Source of the DNA: Rhodoferax sp.
GTDB taxonomy: Bacteria; Pseudomonadota; Gammaproteobacteria; Burkholderiales; Burkholderiaceae_C
Direction of reading: 5' to 3'
NCBI GenBank assembly: GCA_025358555.1
Contig: JANYJD010000065.1
Location: forward strand, 1 to 48,041
DNA: 48,041 nucleotides
Of the stretch, positions 1-8,105 are shown piece after piece. The notes under the pieces were generated by a model that ran no database searches, had not been told where the DNA came from, and saw nothing but the letters and a program-made list of their open reading frames with translations. Position numbers and translations under genes: made by a program. The first letter of the stretch is position 1. The number at the start of each line of letters is the position of its first letter.

Positions 1-675
1 GACGTGTCCATCATCGAGATTGCCGATGTCGATGGCGAAAAGCAATTTGAAGTGCTGGCCACCAACGGCGACACGTTTTTGGGTGGTGAAGACTTTGACC
101 AGCGCGTCATCGAGTACATCATCTCCGAGTTCAAAAAAGAACAAGGCGTGGACCTGGGCAAAGACGTGCTGGCCCTGCAACGTTTGAAAGAGGCCGCTGA
201 AAAGGCCAAGATCGAGCTGTCCAGCAGCGCCCAGACCGACATCAACCTGATGCCTTACAAGATCACCGCCGCCGACAACGGCGATGCCTGGGTGGAAGTG
301 CGCGGCGAACGCATGGCGCCCCAGCAGGTCAGCGCCGACGTGCTGCGCAAAATGAAGAAAACGGCCGAAGACTATCTGGGCGAGGCTGTCACAGACGCTG
401 TGATCACCGTGCCCGCGTACTTCAATGATGCCCAGCGCCAAGCCACCAAGGACGCGGGACGCATTGCGGGCCTGGACGTCAAGCGCATCATCAACGAGCC
501 GACCGCAGCCGCTCTGGCCTTTGGCCTGGACAAGCAAGAAAAAGGCGACCGCAAAATTGCCGTGTATGACCTGGGCGGCGGCACGTTTGACGTGTCTATC
601 ATCGAGATTGCCGATGTCGATGGCGAAAAGCAGTTTGAAGTGCTGGCCACCAACGGCGACACGTTTTTGGGCGGT
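1..675 (+). pseudogene. dnaK: scrambled dnaK fragment (chimeric)
   Basis: The plus strand encodes Hsp70/DnaK nucleotide-binding-domain sequence in the wrong order. It opens with the stretch [19 protein letters not shown] and runs to the KIELSS region. At about 238-249 it jumps back to an earlier part of the domain ([14 protein letters not shown]) and proceeds again to [19 protein letters not shown], so 1-87 and 589-675 are direct repeats with a few silent differences. After about 675 the sequence becomes the opposite strand of another dnaK copy. A normal DnaK is about 640 residues and contains each block once. The jump lies on a shared 12-base word (gacatcaacctg) and the inversion on a shared 5-base word (gcggt). 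This is either a chimeric assembly or amplification product built from two alleles, or a true rearrangement; I favour an artefact. Confidence 0.85.
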
Positions 676-1237
676 CGCCTTTTTCCTGCTTGTCCAGGCC
701 AAAAGCCAGCGCGGCTGCGGTGGGTTCATTGATGATGCGCTTGACGTCCAGGCCGGCAATGCGTCCCGCGTCTTTGGTGGCCTGGCGTTGGGCGTCGTTG
801 AAGTAAGCCGGCACGGTGATGACTGCGTCTGTGACGGGTTCGCCCAGATAATCTTCAGCGGTTTTCTTCATCTTGCGCAGCACGTCGGCACTGACCTGCT
901 GGGGCGCCATGCGTTCGCCGCGCACTTCCACCCAGGCATCGCCGTTGTCGGCGGCGGTGATCTTGTAAGGCATCAGGTTGATGTCTTTTTGGACTTCTTT
1001 CTCAGAGAACTTGCGGCCGATCAGGCGCTTGACGGCGTACAGCGTGTTTCGTGGGTTGGTCACGGCCTGGCGCTTGGCCGACGCGCCCACCAGCACTTCG
1101 CCGCCATCCTGGTAGGCGATGATGGAAGGTGTGGTGCGCGCGCCCTCGGAGTTCTCGATCACTTTGGGCGTGTTGCCCTCCATGATGGCTACGCAGGAGT
1201 TGGTGGTGCCTAAGTCAATGCCGATGATTCTTCCCAT
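671..1237 (-). CDS. dnaK: DnaK (Hsp70) N-terminal part, truncated at rearrangement
   Basis: Encodes the first 189 residues of the Hsp70 chaperone DnaK, which with GrpE and DnaJ refolds cytosolic proteins using ATP. The Hsp70 signature [13 protein letters not shown] follows the start, and the [12 protein letters not shown] block is near the break. The ATG at 1237 gives the canonical [13 protein letters not shown] start. The reading frame stays intact to GDR, where the inverted copy begins, so about 450 residues (rest of the ATPase domain and the substrate-binding domain) are missing from the window. It lies downstream of grpE on the same strand, the usual grpE-dnaK order, with a gap of about 180 bp holding no recognised gene. 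The codons differ silently from the plus-strand copy at about 7% of bases in the stretch compared. Confidence 0.9.
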
Positions 1238-1418
1238 GATTTTCTCCATTGCGGCTACTGCGAAGCTGTGATGCGTCGTTGGGCGGTGCTCGAATTTCTC
1301 ATGCACGTTAAGTGCATTCCGGTTCCTGCGCTCCGCCCGCCTAGCCTGACAGCTTCTCGCTACGCCGCAGTTCCTTTTAAAGTTAAGTGGTTGGTAATTT
1401 GCGATGAAACCGAAAAAT

Positions 1419-2030
1419 TCAAGCTTTCGGCGCGGAAACGGTGACCAGCGCCGGGCGCAAGATGCGGTCGGCAATGGAATAGCCTTTTTGCAGCACCATC
1501 ACCACTGTATTGGCCTCATGTTCAGACGGCACCACGCTGATGGCCTGGTGCTGATGCGGGTCAAATTTGGCACCAGCCTCGGGGTTGATTGCTATCACTT
1601 TGTTGCGCTCCAGTGCAGCGGTGAGCTGGCGCAGCGTGGCCTGCGCGCCTTCGCGGATTTGCTCATTGCTGGCGTCTTTGATCAGCAAACCTGCCTCCAG
1701 GCTGTCGGCCACAGGCAGCAGGCTTTCGGCAAAGCTTTCGACGGCGAATTTGCGGGCCTTGCTGATTTCGTCTTCCGCGCGACGGCGGGCGTTTTCGGCT
1801 TCGGCTTTGGCGCGCAGGTACTGGTCTGCCAGATCGGCGCTTTTCGCTTTGAGGGTGGCCAGCTCAGCTTGGGCGGCGGTCAGGGCATCGACCTCGTTGA
1901 CAGCTTGGGCGGCTTCATGCTCTTCAGGACTCATCGGCCCTGAGGCATGTTGCTGGCTCTGCTGGCCAGGCGGCGGGTCAACGGGCTGATTGGCCTGCGG
2001 ATTGGGTTGGTTTTGGTACGGTTCAGACAT
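1419..2030 (-). CDS. grpE: GrpE nucleotide exchange factor
   Basis: A 203-residue GrpE, the exchange factor that drives ADP release from DnaK. The N-terminus is Pro/Gln-rich and disordered ([16 protein letters not shown]). A long charged coiled-coil follows (region with [21 protein letters not shown]), then the GrpE core [15 protein letters not shown] and the C-terminal beta-domain motif [19 protein letters not shown]. The length fits the family (about 180-210 residues). I chose the ATG at 2030 because upstream in-frame codons read as non-family sequence. It precedes dnaK on the same strand, and a candidate heat-shock promoter lies 34-61 bp upstream. Confidence 0.95.
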   Translation of the reverse strand: MSEPYQNQPNPQANQPVDPPPGQQSQQHASGPMSPEEHEAAQAVNEVDALTAAQAELATLKAKSADLADQYLRAKAEAENARRRAEDEISKARKFAVESFAESLLPVADSLEAGLLIKDASNEQIREGAQATLRQLTAALERNKVIAINPEAGAKFDPHQHQAISVVPSEHEANTVVMVLQKGYSIADRILRPALVTVSAPKA

Positions 2031-2063
2031 GCTAAAAGTGAAAAAGCGGCGAATACCCCTACG

Positions 2064-2091
2064 AAGTAAGGACAGATCAAGCCGTTTCAAG
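2064..2091 (-). promoter_or_regulatory. candidate sigma-32 heat-shock promoter of grpE
   Basis: On the minus strand, CTTGAAA (2085-2091, exact match to the sigma-32 -35 consensus) is followed after 13 bases by CCTTACTT (2064-2071), which matches the CCCCATTT-type -10 at five of eight positions. The position just upstream of grpE fits a heat-shock operon. The -10 is weak, so this is a candidate only. Confidence 0.4.
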
Positions 2092-2272
2092 AGGTGATGC
2101 AAACGCAGATTCGACAAAAAATTGTCCATCACCTCCCGGCAACCTCAAACGCAAGGCGCACAACCCAGAAACCACAGGCTCTTGCGTCTTGAACCAGACG
2201 TGCAGCCCGGCATGGATGCCCCGGCCCGATAGGTTGAGGCCTCATTTCATGACGGCACGGCGGGAGCCGGGC

Positions 2273-2629
2273 TCAGCGAACCGCTAACAGCTCGACGTCA
2301 AATTTCAATGTCGCCTTGGGTGGAATCACGCCACCGGCGCCGCGGTCGCCATAGCCCAGGCTGCTGGGGATGATTAAGGTGCGCGCGCCGCCCACCTTCA
2401 TGCCCGCCACGCCTTCGTCCCAGCCCTTGATGACCATGCCTGCGCCCAGGGAAAACACAAACGGGTCGCTGCGGTCTTTGCTGGAATCAAACTTGGCGCC
2501 CTGCACGCCGTCGTTGTAGAGCCAGCCGGTGTAGTGCACGGTGACGCTTTGGCCTTTGGCGGCTTGCGCGCCGGTGCCTTCGGTGGTGTCGTCAAATTGC
2601 AGGCCGGAGGGGGTGGTGGTCATGGTCAT
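2273..2629 (-). CDS. FKBP-type peptidyl-prolyl cis-trans isomerase
   Basis: A 118-residue single-domain FKBP that would catalyse cis-trans isomerisation of Xaa-Pro bonds. The typical order is present: VTVHYTGWL near residue 30, the FDSSKDR loop, the VIKGWDEGVAGMKVGG block and the LGYGDRGAGGVIPPKATL segment, ending FDVELL. No signal peptide is seen, so it should be cytosolic. Two ATGs (2629 and 2623) are possible; both lie upstream of the conserved PSGLQFDD start region. It lies upstream of grpE on the same strand with about 240 bp between, so co-transcription is possible but not shown. Confidence 0.93.
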   Translation of the reverse strand: MTMTTTPSGLQFDDTTEGTGAQAAKGQSVTVHYTGWLYNDGVQGAKFDSSKDRSDPFVFSLGAGMVIKGWDEGVAGMKVGGARTLIIPSSLGYGDRGAGGVIPPKATLKFDVELLAVR

Positions 2630-2644
2630 GCTTGATTTCTCAAA

Positions 2645-2700
2645 TACTACTAAATAAATAGCTGTTTGTGCACTGTGGACAAGGGCTAGAGGCCTTTTTC
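2645..2700 (+). repeat. dispersed AT-rich repeat, copy 1
   Basis: Member of the repeat family described in the findings: an AT-rich left part with TACTAC and TAAATA, then TAGCTG, a GTGCACTGTGGAC block and the core AAGGGCTAGAGGCC followed by a T-run. It lies upstream of the FKBP gene. The 290 bp from 2700 to 2989 hold no gene I can support. Confidence 0.7.
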
Positions 2701-2989
2701 ACAGGAAAAACGAGATAAATTTGGGTTAAAAAAAGGTCGCGGCGGGCAAACGCAGGTTTGAGTCCGCTGAAGAGCGCTGAATTATGCCAGCAGCATGGCT
2801 TGCATGGACAGCAGCTTGCAGTGCCGTGGCCGCGTGACAGGAGGCGTTTGCGCCGCACCAGATCACGCACCACCGACACAAAGTACAGGAAACCCCGTTG
2901 CGTTTATTTGATGGGAATGCGGGTTGGCAGCGGAGGTCGCAGGATCGGGTTGCGCGGCCCGCAATACGCAAGCCGGCAAGCCTTGGTTC

Positions 2990-3310
2990 TTATTTGGCGG
3001 CGGCGGCTTTTTTGGCCTGGCTGGTGGCCCACTTGCTGGCAAACGCCTGCAGTTCGCCCAAGCGCTTGAGCAGGTCGGCCCCGAGGCTGGTGACGGTGTA
3101 GCCGTCGCTGCCGTGCGTCATGAGCCCGGCGGCGCGCATTTCCTTGATGCGGGTGTTCAACGTATTGGGCGTGATGGTGCCAACGCTGTCTTGCAGCAGG
3201 CGAAAGGTTTGCGGGTGGCCGTCTTTCAGGGCCCACAGCACGCGCATGGCGTAGCGGGACTCCAGCAGGCTGAGCAATTGGCCAACGGCGGCGTTTTCTT
3301 TGGTACTCAT
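2990..3310 (-). CDS. HxlR-family transcriptional regulator
   Basis: A 106-residue winged-helix protein of the HxlR type. The family's pattern is visible: SLLESRYAMRVLWAL at the N-terminus, FRLLQDSVGTITPNTLNTRI as the recognition helix region, then the wing with GSDGYTVTSLGADLL. It ends in an Ala/Lys-rich tail. The ATG at 3310 is preceded by a strong ribosome site (AAGGAGA). It lies on the same strand as the MarR gene and catabolic genes further upstream, but 230 bp of non-coding sequence separates it from MarR, so it may be its own unit. The target is unknown. Confidence 0.88.
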   Translation of the reverse strand: MSTKENAAVGQLLSLLESRYAMRVLWALKDGHPQTFRLLQDSVGTITPNTLNTRIKEMRAAGLMTHGSDGYTVTSLGADLLKRLGELQAFASKWATSQAKKAAAAK

Positions 3311-3541
3311 ATGAAAAATCTCCTTAAATTAGGGATAGGGCGGTGGAGACGATCTCCGTTGCGCGGCTTGTCCAGATAAAGGCCGGGCTGGGGTGCAAAA
3401 TCCGGCGCTGTCTGAAACTATAGCGCAATTTCCGCTACGCTACTAGTTTTATAGCTTCATTTGTTGGCAGAACAAGCACGAAATACGTGAAAAAATGTAG
3501 AAATAAACAACGGACGCGGAAAACCCGGCCAAAAAACGGAG

Positions 3542-4036
3542 TCATAGGTAAATTTTCTTGAGCAGGCGTATCAGGGTTTTGTTCTCTGCAGGCGTGAGCC
3601 GCGCCGTGGCATCGGCCTCCAGCCGGGCGGCGGTTTTCTCGGCGCCCTGCATGAGTTTGCGTCCTTTGGCGCTCAGGTGCAGGCCCATGGCGCGGCCATC
3701 GCTGGGGTGGGGCAGGCGCACGATGAGCCCTCGTTTCTCAAGCGCGTTGATCATGCCCACCAGGTTCGGTGGCAGCAGCCCCAGCGCCGTGCACAACTGG
3801 CGCGAGGTGATGCCCGCGTTGTGGGTGATGAGCGACAGCACCGAAAAATCAACCGGGCGCAGGCCATACGGTGCCATCTGCGTCAGAAATTCCCCAATGA
3901 TGGTCAATGCCGCCCGGCGGGCGTTGTAGCCCATGAGGCTCTCAAGGTAGCTTGTGTCAACCTCGCTGACTATGGCCGCCGGTGTGGCAGCCCGTGCGGC
4001 ATGGGGCAAGGAAACTACGACGGGGAGGCAGGGCAT
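3542..4036 (-). CDS. MarR-family transcriptional regulator
   Basis: A 164-residue MarR winged-helix repressor. Helices around YNARRAALTIIGEFL lead into the DNA-binding part (ITSRQLCTALGLLPPNLVGM) and wing (HPSDGRAMGLHLSAKG). The first 25 or so residues are not family-like, and the only upstream ATG is at 4036 with a weak ribosome site, so the true start is uncertain. It is the promoter-distal member of a minus-strand run crotonase, CoA ligase, TTT receptor, MarR. MarR regulators such as FerR, CouR and FerC control hydroxycinnamate genes by sensing the CoA thioester. By analogy this one may regulate the ligase/crotonase genes; that is inference. Confidence 0.85.
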   Translation of the reverse strand: MPCLPVVVSLPHAARAATPAAIVSEVDTSYLESLMGYNARRAALTIIGEFLTQMAPYGLRPVDFSVLSLITHNAGITSRQLCTALGLLPPNLVGMINALEKRGLIVRLPHPSDGRAMGLHLSAKGRKLMQGAEKTAARLEADATARLTPAENKTLIRLLKKIYL

Positions 4037-4069
4037 GGTGTCAGAAAAAAAATTCGGCGGGTCGTTAAT

Positions 4070-4126
4070 GCTACTTTAAAAGTAGCAAACTATTGACCAA
4101 GGACAAGGGATACAGGCCGATTTTAT
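4070..4126 (+). repeat. dispersed AT-rich repeat, copy 2
   Basis: Begins with a perfect palindrome CTACTTTAAAAGTAG (4071-4085), then GCAAACTATTGACC and the core GGACAAGGGATACAGGCCGA with a T-rich end. It occupies most of the gap between the TTT receptor stop and the MarR start. Confidence 0.7.
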
Positions 4127-4144
4127 TGTCTTTCAAGCGTAATT

Positions 4145-5152
4145 TTACGATTCCGCCGTAAACCCGATGCGTTTCACATACCCGCCCCACAAATCGGAGT
4201 CGGCCTTGACGGTTTTGGCAAAGTCGTCAATGCTGGCCGACGCGGTGGGCACCAGGCCCAGCGGTGCAGCAAAGTCGGCCACGTCTTTGGCCACGATCAG
4301 CGTCTTGAGCGCATCGTTCATGCGGGTGGCCATGGCCACGGGCGTTTTGGCGGGCATGAAAAAGCCAAACCATTCTTCCATGGTCAGCTCGGGGTAGCCC
4401 TGCTCAGCATACGTTGGCACGTTGGGTGCAAATTTGGAGCGGGCTTTGCCGGTGACGGCCAGCAAGCGGATTTTGCCGGCTTGCAGGTGCTGCAAATAAT
4501 CGCCAATGGGCGACGAGAACATGGGCAACTGGCCCCCCAATAGCTCGATGATCGCCGGGCCGGAGCCGCGGTAAGCCACCTGCTTCATGTCGGTGCCCGC
4601 TGCCTTGTCCAGCAGGGCCGCCACCATGTGCGGCATGGAGCCCGCGCCCGGTGTGCCGTAGTTGCCCATGTTGGGGTTGGCCTTGACCCAGGCGATCAAT
4701 TCCTTCACGTTGGTGATTGACGCGGGCACCGCCGGGCCCACGCCCAACCCGAACGCGGTGACGATGCCCGTGCTGATGGGCAGCACATCGCTCGGCTTGT
4801 ATTGCAGCTTGGGGTAGGTGTGCGGGTAGATGGTGATCATCGAGCCGGGGGTGAACAGCATCGACGTGCCATCAGCGGGAGAATCGCGCAGGTTCATCAC
4901 CCCGATCTGGCCCCCTGCGCCGGCCTTGTTGTCAATCACCACGTTGGTGGCGTACACGCCGCGCAACTTCTCGGCCATGCGCCGCGCAAATGCATCGGTG
5001 GTGCCACCCGGCGGAAAGCCGACGACCATGCGCAGGGTATCAACCAGGGGTGCACTGGACGTCGAGGTTTGGGCGCGCACCAGGCTGGCAGGAAGGGCGC
5101 CCAGAACGCTGGCAGCGGCGGCGGCTTGGGTGAATTGGCGGCGAGTGCTCAT
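4145..5152 (-). CDS. TTT (Bug) family substrate-binding protein
   Basis: A 335-residue periplasmic receptor of the tripartite tricarboxylate transporter family. A twin-arginine-like signal (MSTRRQFTQAAAAASVLGAL, cleavage near VRAQ) precedes the typical core: VVGFPPGGTTDAFAR, VVIDNKAGAGGQIG, PHMVAALLDKAAGTDMKQV and the PNVPTYAEQGYPEL block. Bug proteins bind carboxylates, often aromatic acids, and deliver them to TctAB-type permeases, none of which is in the window. It sits downstream of the CoA ligase (138 bp gap), which suggests the ligand is the ligase substrate or a related acid. That is inference from position. Confidence 0.92.
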   Translation of the reverse strand: MSTRRQFTQAAAAASVLGALPASLVRAQTSTSSAPLVDTLRMVVGFPPGGTTDAFARRMAEKLRGVYATNVVIDNKAGAGGQIGVMNLRDSPADGTSMLFTPGSMITIYPHTYPKLQYKPSDVLPISTGIVTAFGLGVGPAVPASITNVKELIAWVKANPNMGNYGTPGAGSMPHMVAALLDKAAGTDMKQVAYRGSGPAIIELLGGQLPMFSSPIGDYLQHLQAGKIRLLAVTGKARSKFAPNVPTYAEQGYPELTMEEWFGFFMPAKTPVAMATRMNDALKTLIVAKDVADFAAPLGLVPTASASIDDFAKTVKADSDLWGGYVKRIGFTAES

Positions 5153-5290
5153 GATGTCTCCTGGAATGTTAGGGGTGGGAACGTGGGGGAAAAAACGGTG
5201 CTGGGTGGGTAGCGCGAAGGATGGCTGGGTTGAATTGGCGGCGTTGCATGGGGTCTTTCCTTTGGGGCTGGTGCACTGACTGGAAATTTT

Positions 5291-7171
5291 TCAGGCAGTG
5301 GCCGCCACCGGCTTGGCAACATGCGCCGCGCTGCCGTCGTGCAACGCATTGACCAGCGCGTCGCGGTGCTTGAGCACGGCGCGCTGGTTGATGGAGCCTT
5401 TGTCGGTGACCTCGCCCTTGTCAATGCTGGGCGGCTCGGTCATGATGATGGCGCGGGCGATGCGGGTGGCGCTGCCGGTGGCGGTTTTTGCAAGCGTGTT
5501 GAGCAGGGTTTGCAGCCAGGCCTTGGCCGGGGCGCTTGCCACTACGTCAGCCATGCTTGCATTGGCGGGCAGGCCGCTGAGTTCATGCAGTTTGCCTGTG
5601 GCGAAAATCATGGCTCCGACCTCCTTGAGGTTCAGCCCCGTGAGCACGACGTCTTGCACATAGGGCGCACCGGCGGCGATGACCTTGCCGCGCATCGGCC
5701 CCACGCTCACAAAAGTGCCGGTGGCCAGCTTAAAGTCTTCGGCAATGCGGCCATCAAACTTGAGGCCCTGGTGCGGGTCGGCCGGGTCGATCCACTGCAC
5801 GGCATCGCCGGTGCAGAAAAAACCTTCCTCATCAAACGATTCCGCCGTGGCCTCAGGTGCACGCCAGTAGCCGGGCGTGATGTTGGGGCCGCGATAGCGC
5901 ACCTCGACCTTGTCGCCAGTGGGCACGAGTTTGAGCTCCATCCCGGGGGCAGGCAGGCCGAGGTCGCCCGCCCTGGAATGCGGCGTGGTGACAAACAGGC
6001 CAAACGGGCCGGATTCGGTCATGCCCAGCCCGGCCGTCATGACGACGCGCTCGCCGTATTCAGCTTCGGCCGAGGCGTACAGGCTGTCCCACACCGGCTG
6101 GGCCAGCGCAGCGCCGGCATAGAAAAGCTGGCGCACGCGGCTCAAAAAATTGCGCCGCAACTGCGCATCAGTCGTCATGGCGTTGGCAATGGCCTCAAAG
6201 CCAACCGGCACGTTGAAGTACCAGGTGGGCGCCACCTCGCGCAGGTTGCGCAGCGTCTCGTCCAAGAGCGCAGGCGTGGGCTTGCCGTCGTCGAAATAGA
6301 GAGTGCCGCCGTTGTACAGCACCATGTAGAAGTTGTGATTGCCGCCGGCCGTGTGGTTCCATGGCATCCAGTCCACCAGCACCAGCGGCTGCTCCATCAG
6401 CACCGGCATGGACTGGCGCATTTGCTGCTGGTTTGCGCAGATCATGCGCTGCGTGTTGATGACGGCCTTGGGCAGCTTGGTGGAGCCGCTGGTGAAGAGA
6501 AATTTGACGATGGTGTCCGGTCCGGTGGCCTGCATCGCCAAATCGACCGCTGGCGTCGGTTTTGCCTGTAAAAGTGAGTCAAAAGTGCCTATAGCCCTTG
6601 TCCCGCCTGCATAGTCAGCTATTGAATTTGTAACAACTTCAATATCAGCGGCAACTGAGGCCTCAATCGCGCGGCCGTAGCGCTGCCAGTCTGCCGCGTA
6701 CACCAGGCCGGGGGTCAGGGTGTCCAGCACATGACGCAGCTTGTCGAAGTCGCGGCTGATGAGCGAGTAGGCGGGTGACACCGCGCAGTACGGCACGCCG
6801 ACCAGCATGGCACCCAAGGCCAGCAGGGCGTGCTCCAGGCTGTTTTCGCTCAGGATGGCCAAGGGCCTGTGTGCGTTGAGCCCCCGGTCAAGCAGAGCCT
6901 GGCCAATGCTGCGGGCCGACGCCAGCGCCTGGGCAAACGTGATGTGTCGCCATTCGCCGCCCCGTGCCGGGTCACGCCGCGCGTACAGCGTGCGATCCGG
7001 CGCGGCGGCGGCCCAGTGCACCAGCTTGTCCGTCATGCGATGGGCGTAGGGGGCCAGCGATTGGTCTGCGTTGAGGTAAGTGTGGCCGTTGGCGTCATGC
7101 ACCTTGGCGCGGGTCACGCCGAAATCAAACGGGCGAAATTTTGCTTCTGCAATCATGGGTTTTCCGGGCAT
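5291..7171 (-). CDS. feruloyl-CoA synthase-like AMP-dependent acid-CoA ligase
   Basis: An about 626-residue ANL-superfamily ligase, which would activate a carboxylic acid to an acyl-AMP and then the CoA thioester. Motifs in order: the P-loop FLFTSGSTKLPKAVINTQ, VDWMPWNHTAGGNHNF, GLGMTESGPFG, and the hinge region GFFCTGDAVQW followed by DGRIAEDFKLATGTFV. The VDWMPWNHTAGGN signature and the long form resemble feruloyl-CoA synthases. The start is ambiguous: ATG 7171 lies 20 bp after the crotonase stop, and ATG 7156 also fits. A repeat copy lies in frame at 6577-6635 and supplies the segment NSIADYAGGTRAIGTF just before the P-loop domain, with codons much richer in A/T than the rest. The exact substrate cannot be read from the sequence. 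Confidence 0.88.
   Translation of the reverse strand: MPGKPMIAEAKFRPFDFGVTRAKVHDANGHTYLNADQSLAPYAHRMTDKLVHWAAAAPDRTLYARRDPARGGEWRHITFAQALASARSIGQALLDRGLNAHRPLAILSENSLEHALLALGAMLVGVPYCAVSPAYSLISRDFDKLRHVLDTLTPGLVYAADWQRYGRAIEASVAADIEVVTNSIADYAGGTRAIGTFDSLLQAKPTPAVDLAMQATGPDTIVKFLFTSGSTKLPKAVINTQRMICANQQQMRQSMPVLMEQPLVLVDWMPWNHTAGGNHNFYMVLYNGGTLYFDDGKPTPALLDETLRNLREVAPTWYFNVPVGFEAIANAMTTDAQLRRNFLSRVRQLFYAGAALAQPVWDSLYASAEAEYGERVVMTAGLGMTESGPFGLFVTTPHSRAGDLGLPAPGMELKLVPTGDKVEVRYRGPNITPGYWRAPEATAESFDEEGFFCTGDAVQWIDPADPHQGLKFDGRIAEDFKLATGTFVSVGPMRGKVIAAGAPYVQDVVLTGLNLKEVGAMIFATGKLHELSGLPANASMADVVASAPAKAWLQTLLNTLAKTATGSATRIARAIIMTEPPSIDKGEVTDKGSINQRAVLKHRDALVNALHDGSAAHVAKPVAATA
6577..6635 (-). repeat. 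dispersed AT-rich repeat, copy 3, inside coding sequence
   Basis: Read on the minus strand: ACAAATTCAATAGCTGACT, then ATGCAGGCGGGACAAGGGC and TATAGGCACTTTTGACT. It matches the family's TAGCT, TATGCA and GACAAGGGCTA blocks. It is fully in frame within the CoA ligase and encodes NSIADYAGGTRAIGTF without introducing a stop. Confidence 0.7.
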
Positions 7172-7190
7172 TGAGGCTGCCGCAACCAAT

Positions 7191-8000
7191 TCAACTGGCC
7201 TTGATGCCGTCGGGCTTGACCTTGGGGCCCGTGCCATCCAGAAACGCCCGCACCCGGGCCTTGGCCTCGGGTGCAGACTGCACCACGGAAGACATCAGGG
7301 CCTCCATCAGGTAGCCATGGTCGGCCGTCTGCTCGGCGATGCGCGGCAGCGCGTGCATCAACGCGTAGTTGGTCATCGGCGCATTTTGCGCGATGCGCTC
7401 GGCCAGTTCAATGGCTTTGGCCAGCGCGTCGCCTTTGGGCACGTGGTACTGGGCAAATCCTTTGGCCACGCCTTCTGCAGCCTTGTAGACGCGCCCGGTC
7501 ATCATCATGTCCATGACGGTTTGCGCACCGACCAGCTTGGTGATACGCACCGAGCCACCGCCGCCCACAAAGATACCGCGCGAACCTTCAGGGAGCGCGA
7601 AAAATGTGCTGTCGTCGGCGACGCGGATGTGGCAGGTGGTGGCCAGCTCCAGGCCGCCGCCCACCACCGCGCCATGCAGTGCGGCAACAATGGGCACGCG
7701 GCCAAATTCCATGGCGGTGAACACCTTGTGCCACGAGCGCGAGTGGTGCACGCCGTCCACCGCGTCCATTTCTTTCAACGAACTCAAATCCAGCCCGGCG
7801 CAAAAGTGCTCGCCTTCGCCGGCCATCACTACGGCTTTTGTGGAGGAGGGCAGCTCGTCAAATCGCTGCGCCAGCGCCGCAATGACGCCGTCGCTGATGG
7901 CGTTGCGTTTTTTGACGCGGTTCAAGCGGATGATGCTGATGCTGCCCCGGTGTTCAACCGAGACTTCGTCCAGCGTGGGAACAGTCTTTGCAGATGTCAT
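7191..8000 (-). CDS. crotonase / enoyl-CoA hydratase family protein
   Basis: A 269-residue crotonase-fold enzyme acting on acyl-CoA thioesters. Visible motifs are IRLNRVKKRNAISDG near the N-terminus, the oxyanion-hole segments GEHFCAGLDL and AALHGAVVGGGLELA, then FALPEGSRGIFVGGGG. It is the first gene of the minus-strand group, 20 bp before the CoA ligase start, so the two are very likely co-transcribed. The sequence around the active site does not resemble the classical feruloyl-CoA hydratase-lyase (Ech) of Pseudomonas, and no vanillin dehydrogenase is nearby. A beta-oxidation-like side-chain shortening is as plausible as direct vanillin release. The ATG at 8000 gives a family-like start; upstream in-frame codons do not. 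Confidence 0.87.
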   Translation of the reverse strand: MTSAKTVPTLDEVSVEHRGSISIIRLNRVKKRNAISDGVIAALAQRFDELPSSTKAVVMAGEGEHFCAGLDLSSLKEMDAVDGVHHSRSWHKVFTAMEFGRVPIVAALHGAVVGGGLELATTCHIRVADDSTFFALPEGSRGIFVGGGGSVRITKLVGAQTVMDMMMTGRVYKAAEGVAKGFAQYHVPKGDALAKAIELAERIAQNAPMTNYALMHALPRIAEQTADHGYLMEALMSSVVQSAPEAKARVRAFLDGTGPKVKPDGIKAS

Positions 8001-8105
8001 GGTGCTTTTGGATAAAAATGGGCTGGCTTGGCGTTCAGGTGACCCAGCAGGCACGATTATGGTTATCAATGATAATCAATTCAAGCCCGGTTCATGCAGA
8101 TTCGA

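Noticed and set aside
3420-3460. Possible eleventh copy of the dispersed repeat (CTACTAGTTTTATAGC)
   Set aside because: Only the AT-rich left part is present; the GGGCTACAG core is missing.
5321-6571. A long plus-strand open frame opposite the CoA ligase
   Set aside because: It is the shadow of the ligase's GC-rich third positions; the ligase on the other strand has complete family motifs and the shadow has none.
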